In this document: positions 9,102-17,576 of the stretch, one piece after another | Layout: the number at the start of each line of letters is the position of its first letter | Position numbering within the stretch: the first letter of the stretch is position 1 | NCBI RefSeq assembly: GCF_000186445.1 | Contig: NZ_GL636070.1 | Span: forward strand, 1,035,528 to 1,077,590 | Source of the DNA: Streptococcus agalactiae ATCC 13813 | GTDB taxonomy: Bacteria; Bacillota; Bacilli; Lactobacillales; Streptococcaceae | Direction: 5' to 3' | Length of the DNA stretch: 42,063 nucleotides | Notes under the pieces: model-generated | What the model was told of the DNA's origin: nothing | Databases searched by the model: none | What the model saw: only the letters and a program-made list of their open reading frames with translations | Program-made: the position numbers and the translations under genes

Positions 9102-10364
9102 ATGACTTATCAAGAAGCGCTAGAATGGATTCATAGCAAATTAGCTTTTGGTATTAAACCAGGTTTGGAACGTATGAGATGGATGCTAGAGCAGTTGGGA
9201 AATCCTCAAAACAACCTATCTGCCATTCATGTTGTTGGAACGAATGGTAAAGGATCAACAACTAGTTATTTACAACATATTTTTACCAATTCTGGTTATC
9301 AAGTTGGAACATTTACATCACCGTATATTGTTGACTTTAGAGAGCGTATTAGCATTGATGGTCAAATGATTCCAGAGTCTGATTTTATCAAACTTGTTGA
9401 AACTGTTCGTCCAGTTGTTGAACGGTTGCACCTTGAGACCAACCTAGAACCAGCTACAGAATTTGAAGTTATAACAGTTTTGATGTTCTATTACTTTGGC
9501 AATAGCTGTCCGGTTGATATCGTCATTATTGAGGCTGGAATGGGCGGTTATTATGATTCTACCAACATGTTCAAGGCTTTAGCAGTTACTTGTCCGTCAA
9601 TTGGATTAGATCATCAGGAGGTTTTAGGACGAACTTATGTAGATATAGCTGAGCAAAAAGTAGGTGTTTTAAAAAAAGGAGTTCCATTCGTATATGCTAA
9701 TGATCGTCAGGATGTTGAAGAAGTCTTTCAAATAAAAGCCGAGGAAACACACAGCCAGACTTATCGTTTACACAATGACTTTTATATAAAAGAAGAGGGA
9801 AATTATTTTAACTATATAGGTCCTCAAGCAAATATTGATCATATTCAGTTGCAAATGCCAGGACATCACCAAGTTTCCAATGCTAGCATAGCTATAACTA
9901 CCAGTTTATTATTAAGAGACAAATATCCAAAGTTAACCCTACAGACCATTAAAGATGGGCTTGAAATGACAAAATGGGTAGGCCGTACAGAATTAATCTT
10001 TCCAAATGTAATGATTGATGGCGCTCATAATAATGAAAGTGTCGATGCTCTCGTTCAAGTTATAAAAAAATATCAGCAGAAAAACGTGCATATTCTATTT
10101 GCTGCAATTAATACTAAACCGATAGAGAGTATGTTAGAATCATTGTCTAGTATCGCTCCGGTTTCGGTTACTAGCTTTGATTACCCTAAATCAATAAGCC
10201 TAGACAAATATCCTAAAGCGTACACTAGAGTTAGTGATTGGAAGAAATGGCTACATGATATAAATCTGATATCAGATAAAGATTTCTATGTGATTACTGG
10301 CTCCCTTTATTTTATTTCTCAAGTTCGTCAGGAACTACTATTAATCAAAACTACAACAACTTAA
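9102..10364 (+). CDS. folC: Folylpolyglutamate synthase / dihydrofolate synthase
   Basis: Joins glutamate to dihydropteroate and/or extends the polyglutamate tail of folates. The 420-residue Mur-ligase-like protein has the P-loop GTNGKGST (46-53), the following TSPYIVDFRERI and the MIDGAHNNES motif near residue 308. It begins one base after the rarD stop and is followed 18 bases later by folE, so it leads the folate part of the operon. Streptococci often carry a second folC elsewhere; whether this copy does one or both reactions cannot be told here. Confidence 0.95.
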   Translation: MTYQEALEWIHSKLAFGIKPGLERMRWMLEQLGNPQNNLSAIHVVGTNGKGSTTSYLQHIFTNSGYQVGTFTSPYIVDFRERISIDGQMIPESDFIKLVETVRPVVERLHLETNLEPATEFEVITVLMFYYFGNSCPVDIVIIEAGMGGYYDSTNMFKALAVTCPSIGLDHQEVLGRTYVDIAEQKVGVLKKGVPFVYANDRQDVEEVFQIKAEETHSQTYRLHNDFYIKEEGNYFNYIGPQANIDHIQLQMPGHHQVSNASIAITTSLLLRDKYPKLTLQTIKDGLEMTKWVGRTELIFPNVMIDGAHNNESVDALVQVIKKYQQKNVHILFAAINTKPIESMLESLSSIAPVSVTSFDYPKSISLDKYPKAYTRVSDWKKWLHDINLISDKDFYVITGSLYFISQVRQELLLIKTTTT

Positions 10365-10382
10365 AAAGGATAGGATAAATTA

Positions 10383-10946
10383 ATGCCCAATCAAGAAAAA
10401 ATGGAAAAAGCTATTTATCAATTTTTAGAGGCTTTAGGAGAAAATCCTGATCGAGAAGGATTGAAAGATACACCGAAGCGTGTGGCAAAAATGTATATAG
10501 AAATGTTCTCAGGACTTAATCAAGATCCAAAGGAGCAATTCACTGCAGTCTTTTCTGAAAATCATGAAGAGGTTGTGATTGTCAAGGATATTCCATTCTA
10601 TTCCATGTGTGAACATCATTTGGTTCCTTTTTATGGTAAAGCTCATATTGCTTATTTACCAAACGATGGACGTGTTACTGGACTTAGTAAGCTTGCACGT
10701 GCAGTTGAAGTGGCGAGTAAGCGTCCTCAACTTCAGGAACGTTTAACAGCACAGGTTGCACAAGCTTTAGAGGATGCTTTGGCGCCTAAAGGTATTTTTG
10801 TTATGATAGAAGCAGAGCATATGTGCATGACAATGCGTGGCATAAAAAAACCAGGAAGTAAGACGATTACAACGGTAGCTCGTGGTTTATACAAGGACGA
10901 TCGATATGAAAGACAAGAAATTCTATCGCTAATACAAAAAGGATAA
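10383..10946 (+). CDS. folE: GTP cyclohydrolase I
   Basis: Converts GTP to 7,8-dihydroneopterin triphosphate, the first step of folate synthesis. At 187 residues it is the usual size. The zinc-ligand regions [10 protein letters not shown] (about 73-82) and EHMCMTMRG (about 141-149) are intact, so it is the zinc-type FolE rather than the FolE2 type. An AGGATAGGA stretch upstream serves as the ribosome site. Three bases separate it from folP. Confidence 0.97.
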   Translation: MPNQEKMEKAIYQFLEALGENPDREGLKDTPKRVAKMYIEMFSGLNQDPKEQFTAVFSENHEEVVIVKDIPFYSMCEHHLVPFYGKAHIAYLPNDGRVTGLSKLARAVEVASKRPQLQERLTAQVAQALEDALAPKGIFVMIEAEHMCMTMRGIKKPGSKTITTVARGLYKDDRYERQEILSLIQKG

Positions 10947-10949
10947 AAG

Positions 10950-11753
10950 ATGAAAATAGGACAATATGATATTACAGGTAAAGCTTGTATCATGGGGATT
11001 TTAAATGTAACGCCTGATTCCTTCTCAGATGGTGGTTCTTATACCACAATTGATTCAGCTTTAAATCAAGTTGGTGAGATGCTTGAACAAGGGGTGGCAA
11101 TTGTAGATATTGGTGGAGAATCAACGCGGCCAGGTGCAGTATTTGTGACTGCTGAAGAAGAAATTAAACGTGTAGTTCCAATGATTAAAGCTATTAGAGA
11201 GGTCTACCCTGATCTTTTGTTATCAATAGATACTTATAAAACAGAGGTAGCTCAAGCAGCCCTTGATGCAGGTGTACATATTTTAAATGACGTTTGGTCA
11301 GGTTTATATGATGGTAAAATGCTATCTTTAGCAGCAGAACGAAATGTTCCAATTATTTTGATGCATAACCAGGAAGAAGCTGTTTATCAAGATATCAAAA
11401 AAGAAGTTTGTGAATTCTTACTTGAAAGAGCAGAGCGTGCTTTAGAAGCAGGTGTTTCAAAGGATAATATTTGGATAGATCCTGGCTTTGGTTTTGCTAA
11501 AACAGAGGAGCAAAATTTAGAACTATTAAAAGGTTTGGAACAAGTGTGTGATTTAGGTTATCCTGTGTTATTTGGGATCTCTCGAAAACGTACTGTTAAT
11601 TATCTTCTAGGTGGTAATAGGGAAGTAATTGAACGTGATATGGGGACTGCTGCTTTGTCAGCATGGGCAATAGCAAAGGGGTGTCAGATTGTACGTGTTC
11701 ACAATGTTGAAGTAAATAAGGACATTGTGACAGTAATTAGTCAGTTGGTGTAA
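10950..11753 (+). CDS. folP: Dihydropteroate synthase
   Basis: Condenses 6-hydroxymethyl-dihydropterin pyrophosphate with p-aminobenzoate; it is the target of sulfonamides. The 267-residue TIM barrel carries the signature GILNVTPDSFSDGG near residues 16-29, DIGGESTRPGA (about 55-65), the LSIDTYK strand and the IWIDPGFGFAKT loop. I saw no obvious insertion in the substrate loops, but resistance cannot be judged by eye. It lies between folE and folB with gaps of three and one bases. Confidence 0.97.
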   Translation: MKIGQYDITGKACIMGILNVTPDSFSDGGSYTTIDSALNQVGEMLEQGVAIVDIGGESTRPGAVFVTAEEEIKRVVPMIKAIREVYPDLLLSIDTYKTEVAQAALDAGVHILNDVWSGLYDGKMLSLAAERNVPIILMHNQEEAVYQDIKKEVCEFLLERAERALEAGVSKDNIWIDPGFGFAKTEEQNLELLKGLEQVCDLGYPVLFGISRKRTVNYLLGGNREVIERDMGTAALSAWAIAKGCQIVRVHNVEVNKDIVTVISQLV

Positions 11754-11754
11754 T

Positions 11755-12117
11755 ATGGATAAGATTTATTTAAATAAATGTCGGTTTTATGGTTATCATG
11801 GTGCTTTTTCGGAAGAACAAACATTGGGGCAAGTTTTTCAAGTTGATGCTGTTCTATCACTTGATTTGGCAAAAGCATCACAAACTGATGATTTAATTGA
11901 TACGGTTCATTATGGTGAAGTTTTTGACTGTATTAAAAATCATGTTGAAAACGAACAGTATCAATTAATAGAGAAATTAGCAGGTGTTATTGTTGAAGAT
12001 ATTTTCTTACAGTTTCATCCAGTACAAGCTATTACATTAAAGATTACAAAAGACAATCCACCAATTAATGGGCACTATGAATCAGTTGGAATTGAATTGG
12101 AGCGCAAGCGAGCATGA
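11755..12117 (+). CDS. folB: Dihydroneopterin aldolase
   Basis: Splits dihydroneopterin to 6-hydroxymethyl-dihydropterin and glycolaldehyde. The 120-residue protein has the family phrases FYGYHGAFSEEQ (about 12-23), TVHYGEVFD and IEKLAGVI, and the conserved lysine near the C-terminus in LKITKDNPPI. Its TGA stop overlaps the ATG of folK, so these two steps are translationally coupled. In some streptococci the two enzymes are one fused protein; here they are separate. Confidence 0.96.
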   Translation: MDKIYLNKCRFYGYHGAFSEEQTLGQVFQVDAVLSLDLAKASQTDDLIDTVHYGEVFDCIKNHVENEQYQLIEKLAGVIVEDIFLQFHPVQAITLKITKDNPPINGHYESVGIELERKRA

Positions 12118-12602
12118 CAACCGTTTACTTGAGTTTAGGTAGTAATATTGGTGATAGAGAAACTTTCCTGAAGCAGGCTCTCTTTTCAATTGATCATTTG
12201 CAAAAGACAAAAGTTGCGCAAATTTCCGCTATTTATGAAACAGCTGCTTGGGGGAATACTAACCAAGAAGATTTTTTTAATATATGTTGTCAGGTAGAGA
12301 CAGACTTAGCACCTTTTGAATTATTGGATTATTGTCAAGAAATTGAAAAACGCTTAAAGCGCGTGAGACATGAGCACTGGGGTCCAAGAACAATAGATAT
12401 TGATATCTTACTTTTTGGTAATCAAGTGATTAACCAAGAAGATTTAGTAGTACCCCATCCGTATATGACGAAGCGAGCATTTGTTTTAGTTCCGTTACTC
12501 GAAATAGCACCTCAACTAAGTTTACCTAATGGTTCTAAGCTAGAAGACTATCTCGAAAAATTGAATTTAGGAGAAGTTCATTATTTAAAACCAGTCGAAT
12601 AG
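12114..12602 (+). CDS. folK: 2-amino-4-hydroxy-6-hydroxymethyldihydropteridine pyrophosphokinase
   Basis: Pyrophosphorylates 6-hydroxymethyl-dihydropterin for use by FolP. The 162-residue protein has SLGSNIGDRE at the N-terminus, the central RHEHWGPRTIDIDILLFG with its metal-binding aspartates, and VPHPYMTKRAFVLVPL. It overlaps folB by four bases (ATGA) and is the last gene of the hom-thrB-rarD-fol run. A hairpin terminator at 12681-12704, which also overlaps the murB promoter, ends the unit. Confidence 0.97.
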   Translation: MTTVYLSLGSNIGDRETFLKQALFSIDHLQKTKVAQISAIYETAAWGNTNQEDFFNICCQVETDLAPFELLDYCQEIEKRLKRVRHEHWGPRTIDIDILLFGNQVINQEDLVVPHPYMTKRAFVLVPLLEIAPQLSLPNGSKLEDYLEKLNLGEVHYLKPVE

Positions 12603-12669
12603 TCAGTTAGGATTTTAAAATTAAAATACACAGAAATTGTGATAATGTATCGTCAACAACCTATATTTT

Positions 12670-12678
12670 TGGTATAAT
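12670..12678 (+). promoter_or_regulatory. Extended -10 promoter of murB-potABCD
   Basis: TGGTATAAT lies three bases before the folK terminator hairpin. Transcription would start near 12685, inside the hairpin's first arm. The -35 region is poor. Confidence 0.6.
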
Positions 12679-12680
12679 AG

Positions 12681-12704
12681 AAATCGGTTTTATGCCGATT
12701 TTTT
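12681..12704 (+). terminator. Terminator of the fol operon, overlapping the murB promoter
   Basis: AAATCGG (12681-12687) pairs with CCGATTT (12695-12701), and six T residues run from 12699 to 12704. Confidence 0.75.
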
Positions 12705-12745
12705 GTGTCTATAAAACACAATAAAACAGAATTGAGATAAAGGTT

Positions 12746-13648
12746 ATGATTAAAACAATACAAAAAGAATTAGAAGGTCTCGATATTCGCTTTGATGAGC
12801 CTTTAAAGAAATATACTTATACTAAAGTAGGAGGACCTGCTGATTATCTTGCATTCCCAAGGAATCGCCTTGAACTATCGCGTATTGTTAAGTTTGCTAA
12901 CAGTCAAAATATTCCTTGGATGGTTTTAGGAAATGCGAGTAATATTATCGTTAGAGATGGTGGTATCCGTGGTTTTGTTATCATGTTTGATAAACTGTCA
13001 ACTGTTACAGTCAACGGTTATGTTATTGAAGCAGAAGCAGGAGCTAATCTCATTGAAACAACTCGTATTGCACGTTATCATAGCTTAACTGGCTTTGAAT
13101 TTGCTTGTGGAATTCCTGGAAGTGTAGGTGGAGCAGTCTTTATGAATGCTGGTGCTTACGGTGGTGAAATTGCTCATATTTTATTGTCTGCACAAGTTTT
13201 GACACCACAGGGTGAACTCAAGACGATTGAAGCTAGGAATATGCAATTTGGTTATCGTCATTCTGTCATTCAAGAGAGTGGAGATATTGTTATATCAGCT
13301 AAATTTGCCTTAAAACCAGGAGATCATCTCATGATTACTCAGGAAATGGATCGTTTAACCTATCTCCGTGAGCTGAAACAACCTTTAGAATACCCTTCTT
13401 GTGGTTCTGTGTTCAAACGTCCTCCAGGACATTTTGCAGGGCAACTCATTAGCGAAGCACATCTTAAAGGTCAACGTATTGGTGGAGTAGAGGTTAGTCA
13501 AAAACATGCTGGTTTTATGGTTAACATTGCAGAAGGTTCAGCTCAAGATTATGAAAATCTTATTGAACATGTTATTAACACCGTTGAATCAACTTCAGGT
13601 GTTCATTTGGAACCAGAAGTTCGTATTATCGGTGAGTCGCTATTATAA
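12746..13648 (+). CDS. murB: UDP-N-acetylenolpyruvoylglucosamine reductase
   Basis: FAD enzyme that makes UDP-N-acetylmuramate from the enolpyruvyl intermediate in peptidoglycan synthesis. The 300-residue protein is of the shorter Gram-positive (type II) kind: [13 protein letters not shown] near residue 27, [14 protein letters not shown] for the FAD phosphate, [29 protein letters not shown] core around 115-140, and the catalytic serine in [11 protein letters not shown]. It is followed by potABCD after 48 bases with no terminator between, so the spermidine/putrescine transporter is probably cotranscribed. This murB-pot order is common in streptococci. Confidence 0.96.
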   Translation: MIKTIQKELEGLDIRFDEPLKKYTYTKVGGPADYLAFPRNRLELSRIVKFANSQNIPWMVLGNASNIIVRDGGIRGFVIMFDKLSTVTVNGYVIEAEAGANLIETTRIARYHSLTGFEFACGIPGSVGGAVFMNAGAYGGEIAHILLSAQVLTPQGELKTIEARNMQFGYRHSVIQESGDIVISAKFALKPGDHLMITQEMDRLTYLRELKQPLEYPSCGSVFKRPPGHFAGQLISEAHLKGQRIGGVEVSQKHAGFMVNIAEGSAQDYENLIEHVINTVESTSGVHLEPEVRIIGESLL

Positions 13649-13696
13649 AGTAGTTTAGTACTTACTTTAGTCAGAAAAATGGAGGATTTATGAGAA

Positions 13697-14851
13697 TTGA
13701 CTAACCCAATAATTGCATTTAAAAATGTATCAAAGGTATTTGAAGACAGCAACACCGTTGTCTTAAAAGATATTAATTTTGAACTTGAAGAAGGTAAATT
13801 TTACACCTTATTAGGGGCCTCAGGAAGTGGTAAATCAACTATCTTAAATATTATTGCAGGTTTGCTAGAGGCGAGTACAGGCGATATTTACTTAGATGGG
13901 AAACGCATCAATGATGTTCCCACTAATAAACGGGATGTTCATACCGTTTTCCAAAACTATGCTTTGTTTCCACATATGACGGTTTTTGAAAACGTTGCTT
14001 TTCCATTAAAGTTGAAAAAAATGGATAAGAAAGAAATTCAAAAACGTGTTCAAGAAACTCTAAAAATGGTTCGTTTAGAAGGGTTTGAAAAGCGAGCTAT
14101 TCAAAAATTATCAGGAGGACAACGCCAGCGTGTTGCGATAGCGCGTGCTATCATCAATCAACCTAAAGTAGTCTTACTAGATGAACCCTTATCAGCATTG
14201 GATTTGAAATTGCGTACAGAGATGCAATATGAATTGCGAGAACTGCAACAACGTTTAGGAATTACCTTTGTTTTTGTCACACATGATCAAGAAGAAGCGT
14301 TGGCAATGAGTGATTGGATTTTCGTCATGAATGAAGGTGAAATTGTTCAATCAGGAACACCAGTAGATATCTACGATGAACCTATCAATCATTTTGTAGC
14401 AACTTTTATAGGTGAATCAAATATCTTATCTGGCAAGATGATTGAGGATTATTTGGTTGAATTTAACGGTAAGCGCTTTGAGGCTGTTGATGGCGGTATG
14501 CGCCCTAATGAATCAGTCCAAGTAGTTATTCGTCCAGAAGATCTTCAAATTACCCTACCCGATGAAGGAAAACTTCAAGTTAAAGTGGACACACAACTTT
14601 TTCGAGGTGTCCACTATGAAATTATTGCTTATGATGATTTAGGTAATGAATGGATGATTCATTCAACTCGTAAAGCTATTGAGGGTGAAGTTATTGGTTT
14701 AGATTTCACTCCAGAAGATATACATATTATGCGTCTTAATGAAACAGAAGAAGAATTTGATGCGCGCATTGAAGAATATGTAGACACTGACGATCATGAG
14801 GATGGTTTAATCAATGCTATCGAGGAGGAGAGAAATGAAGAAAACCTCTAG
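13697..14851 (+). CDS. potA: Spermidine/putrescine ABC transporter, ATPase
   Basis: ATP-binding subunit that powers polyamine import by PotBCD. The 384-residue protein has Walker [10 protein letters not shown] (40-48), Q-loop QNYALFPH, signature LSGGQ (138-142), Walker B VVLLDEP (158-164), the H-loop in [10 protein letters not shown] and a C-terminal TOBE-like regulatory domain. It starts with TTG at 13697, eleven bases after GGAGG; a five-codon out-of-frame mini-ORF beginning at ATG 13690 overlaps this start. The 3' end overlaps potB by 17 bases. The acidic C-terminal tail is longer than in many homologues. Confidence 0.96.
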   Translation: MTNPIIAFKNVSKVFEDSNTVVLKDINFELEEGKFYTLLGASGSGKSTILNIIAGLLEASTGDIYLDGKRINDVPTNKRDVHTVFQNYALFPHMTVFENVAFPLKLKKMDKKEIQKRVQETLKMVRLEGFEKRAIQKLSGGQRQRVAIARAIINQPKVVLLDEPLSALDLKLRTEMQYELRELQQRLGITFVFVTHDQEEALAMSDWIFVMNEGEIVQSGTPVDIYDEPINHFVATFIGESNILSGKMIEDYLVEFNGKRFEAVDGGMRPNESVQVVIRPEDLQITLPDEGKLQVKVDTQLFRGVHYEIIAYDDLGNEWMIHSTRKAIEGEVIGLDFTPEDIHIMRLNETEEEFDARIEEYVDTDDHEDGLINAIEEERNEENL

Positions 14852-15629
14852 TCTATTTTCAATTCCTTATATGGCTTGGTTATTCTTATTTGTATTAGCA
14901 CCTGTTGCTTTGATTGCTTGGAACTCGTTCTTTGATATTAATGGGCACTTTACTTTAGCTAATTACCAGACGTTTTTTAGCTCAGGAACCTATCTTAAAA
15001 TGAGCTTTAACTCGGTCCTATATGCAGGCATCGTTAGTTTCATAACGCTTTTGATTAGCTATCCAGCTGCTTATTTGCTTACAAAATTAAAACACAAGCA
15101 ATTATGGCTAATGCTAGTTATTTTGCCAACATGGATTAATCTTTTGTTAAAAGCCTATGCTTTTATGGGGATCTTTGGTCAACAAGGGGGAATTAACGCC
15201 TTCTTAACCTTTATAGGTATCGGTCCGAAACAGATTCTATTTACAGATTTTTCATTTCTTTTTGTAGCAGCTTACATTGAATTACCGTTTATGTTATTAC
15301 CCATTTTTAATGCCTTGGATGATATTGATCAAAATCTCATTTATGCAAGTGATGACTTGGGTGCAAATGCATGGCAAACTTTTCAGAAGGTTATATTTCC
15401 TCTATCTCTGAATGGTGTAAGAGCAGGTGTACAATCTGTCTTTATTCCTAGTTTGAGTCTCTTTATGCTTACGCGTCTTATTGGTGGTAATCGAGTTATC
15501 ACTTTAGGGACAGCCATAGAACAACATTTTTTAATCACACAAAATAAAGGTATGGGCTCTACCATAGGGGTTATTTTAATTTTAGTGATGGTTGCTATTA
15601 TGTGGTTAACAAAGGAGAGGAAAGCATGA
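14835..15629 (+). CDS. potB: Spermidine/putrescine ABC transporter, permease PotB
   Basis: Membrane subunit with six predicted helices and the ABC permease EAA-type loop [14 protein letters not shown], which contacts the ATPase. The start is ATG 14835, right after AGGAGGAGAGAA; an in-frame ATG at 14814 would place the ribosome site inside the gene. It lies within the end of potA and overlaps potC by four bases (ATGA), giving 264 residues. Confidence 0.95.
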   Translation: MKKTSSLFSIPYMAWLFLFVLAPVALIAWNSFFDINGHFTLANYQTFFSSGTYLKMSFNSVLYAGIVSFITLLISYPAAYLLTKLKHKQLWLMLVILPTWINLLLKAYAFMGIFGQQGGINAFLTFIGIGPKQILFTDFSFLFVAAYIELPFMLLPIFNALDDIDQNLIYASDDLGANAWQTFQKVIFPLSLNGVRAGVQSVFIPSLSLFMLTRLIGGNRVITLGTAIEQHFLITQNKGMGSTIGVILILVMVAIMWLTKERKA

Positions 15630-16402
15630 AAAAATTCGCAAATATCTATTTAGCACTTGTTTTTATTATCCTTTATATTCCTATTATTTATTTGATTTTT
15701 TATTCTTTCAATAAAGGTGGGGATATGAATTCTTTTACTGGATTCACCTTTAGTCACTATGGAGAACTGTTTCAGGATAGCCGCTTAATGCTAATTTTAG
15801 TGCAAACATTCTTTTTGGCTTTTCTTAGCGCCTTATTAGCTACAATTATTGGTACCTTTGGAGCTATTTGGATTTATCAGGTAAGACGTAGACATCAAAC
15901 CTCTATTTTATCGCTTAATAATATCCTTTTAGTAGCACCAGATGTTATGATTGGTGCAAGTTTTCTCTTAGTATTTACTGTTATTGGTTTACAGTTAGGT
16001 TTCACTTCTGTATTATTGAGCCATGTTGCATTCTCTATTCCTATTGTTGTTTTAATGGTCTTACCTCGTTTAAAAGAAATGAATGATGATATGATTAATG
16101 CTTCCTATGATTTAGGAGCTTCAACTTGGCAAATGCTTAAAGAAGTTATGTTACCCTATTTGTCGTCGGGTATTATTTCAGGTTTCTTTATGGCTTTCAC
16201 TTACTCGCTAGATGATTTTGCGGTTACTTTCTTTGTTACAGGTAATGGCTTTTCAACGCTTTCAGTAGAAATCTATTCACGCGCACGTCGCGGTATATCA
16301 TTGGAAATTAACGCCTTGTCAACTATTGTCTTTTTATTTAGTATTTTATTGGTAATTGGTTATTACTATATTTCGAAAGAGAAGGGAGAAAAGAATGCGT
16401 AG
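15626..16402 (+). CDS. potC: Spermidine/putrescine ABC transporter, permease PotC
   Basis: Second membrane subunit, 258 residues and about six helices, with its own EAA-type loop YDLGASTWQMLKEVMLPYL. The start at ATG 15626 overlaps the potB stop and follows GGAGAGG; an in-frame ATG at 15602 is less likely. Its stop overlaps the first codons of potD. Confidence 0.95.
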   Translation: MKKFANIYLALVFIILYIPIIYLIFYSFNKGGDMNSFTGFTFSHYGELFQDSRLMLILVQTFFLAFLSALLATIIGTFGAIWIYQVRRRHQTSILSLNNILLVAPDVMIGASFLLVFTVIGLQLGFTSVLLSHVAFSIPIVVLMVLPRLKEMNDDMINASYDLGASTWQMLKEVMLPYLSSGIISGFFMAFTYSLDDFAVTFFVTGNGFSTLSVEIYSRARRGISLEINALSTIVFLFSILLVIGYYYISKEKGEKNA

Positions 16403-17468
16403 AGTTTATTCCTTTTTAGGCGGTATTGTTCTTGTTATCCTGATCTTCTTTGGTTTAACCACTTACTTAGAAAAAAAGAGTAGTTCAACACCTAACTCAG
16501 ATAAGTTAGTTATTTATAACTGGGGAGACTATATTGATCCAGCCTTATTAAAAAAATTTACAAAAGAAACTGGAATTGAAGTACAATACGAAACGTTTGA
16601 CTCTAATGAGGCTATGCACACCAAAATTAAGCAGGGTGGGACGACATATGATATTGCTGTACCTAGTGATTATATGATTGACAAAATGATAAAAGAAAAC
16701 CTTCTGGTTAAACTTGATCATTCAAAGATAGCTAATTGGGATGCTATTGGAGCTAGGTTTAAAAATTTGAGTTTCGATCCTAAAAATAAATATTCGATTC
16801 CTTATTTCTGGGGAACTGTTGGGATTGTTTATAATGATCAATTAGTTAAAACTCCTCCTAAACATTGGGATGATTTATGGCGTCCAGAGTTTCGAAATAA
16901 AATCATGCTAGTTGATAGTGCACGTGAGGTTATTGGAGTTGGTTTAAATTCCTTGGGATATGGATTGAATACAAAGAACATATCAGAATTAAAAGCCGCT
17001 TCTAAAAAGTTAGATGCTCTAACACCAAACGTTAAGGCTATTGTTGCTGATGAGATGAAAGGCTATATGATTCAGGGAGATGCAGCGATTGGTGTTACAT
17101 TCTCTGGAGAAGCACGAGAAATGCTTGATGGGAACAAGCATTTGCATTACGTTGTTCCTAGTGAAGGATCGAACCTTTGGTTTGATAATATTGTAATCCC
17201 CAAAACAGTAAAGCATCGCAAAGAAGCCTATGCCTTTATTAATTTCATGATGGAACCTAAAAATGCGGCACAAAATGCAGAATATATTGGTTATGCGACC
17301 CCTAATCTCAAAGCAAAAGCGCTGTTACCAGCAGATATCAAAAATGATAAAGCATTTTATCCTCCTGATAAAACAATTGATCATTTAGAAGTTTATAATA
17401 ACTTGGGTCAAAAATGGCTTGGTATTTACAATGATTTGTACTTACAATTTAAAATGTATCGTAAGTAA
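16395..17468 (+). CDS. potD: Spermidine/putrescine-binding protein
   Basis: Extracellular binding protein that delivers polyamines to PotABC, 357 residues. After one N-terminal hydrophobic helix (about 5-25) comes the family start YNWGDYIDPALLKKF, then TFDSNEAMHTKIKQGG and SIPYFWGTVGIVYND. There is no lipobox cysteine after the helix, so it should be held by an uncleaved signal anchor rather than a lipid. The start at ATG 16395 follows AAGGGAGAAAAG; it overlaps potC by eight bases. A long hairpin after the stop ends the operon. Confidence 0.95.
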   Translation: MRRVYSFLGGIVLVILIFFGLTTYLEKKSSSTPNSDKLVIYNWGDYIDPALLKKFTKETGIEVQYETFDSNEAMHTKIKQGGTTYDIAVPSDYMIDKMIKENLLVKLDHSKIANWDAIGARFKNLSFDPKNKYSIPYFWGTVGIVYNDQLVKTPPKHWDDLWRPEFRNKIMLVDSAREVIGVGLNSLGYGLNTKNISELKAASKKLDALTPNVKAIVADEMKGYMIQGDAAIGVTFSGEAREMLDGNKHLHYVVPSEGSNLWFDNIVIPKTVKHRKEAYAFINFMMEPKNAAQNAEYIGYATPNLKAKALLPADIKNDKAFYPPDKTIDHLEVYNNLGQKWLGIYNDLYLQFKMYRK

Positions 17469-17476
17469 TCTATTAA

Positions 17477-17510
17477 CTAAAAGTACTTCTCTGATGAGAG
17501 GTATTTTTAG
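17477..17510 (+). terminator. Terminator after potD
   Basis: A 15-pair stem (17477-17491 with 17496-17510, two G-T pairs) with a TGAT loop. The T run is inside the 3' arm rather than after it. Confidence 0.65.
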
Positions 17511-17576
17511 TTACCAAGAGTTCCTAGAAAGTTTGTGATATTTTTGTTAAAATAATTGTAAGAAAAGGAGGAAAAT

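Noticed and set aside
12624..12635. 12-base match AAATACACAGAA, also at 22284-22295
   Set aside because: Both are in AT-rich intergenic DNA before unrelated genes; the match stops quickly and is probably chance.
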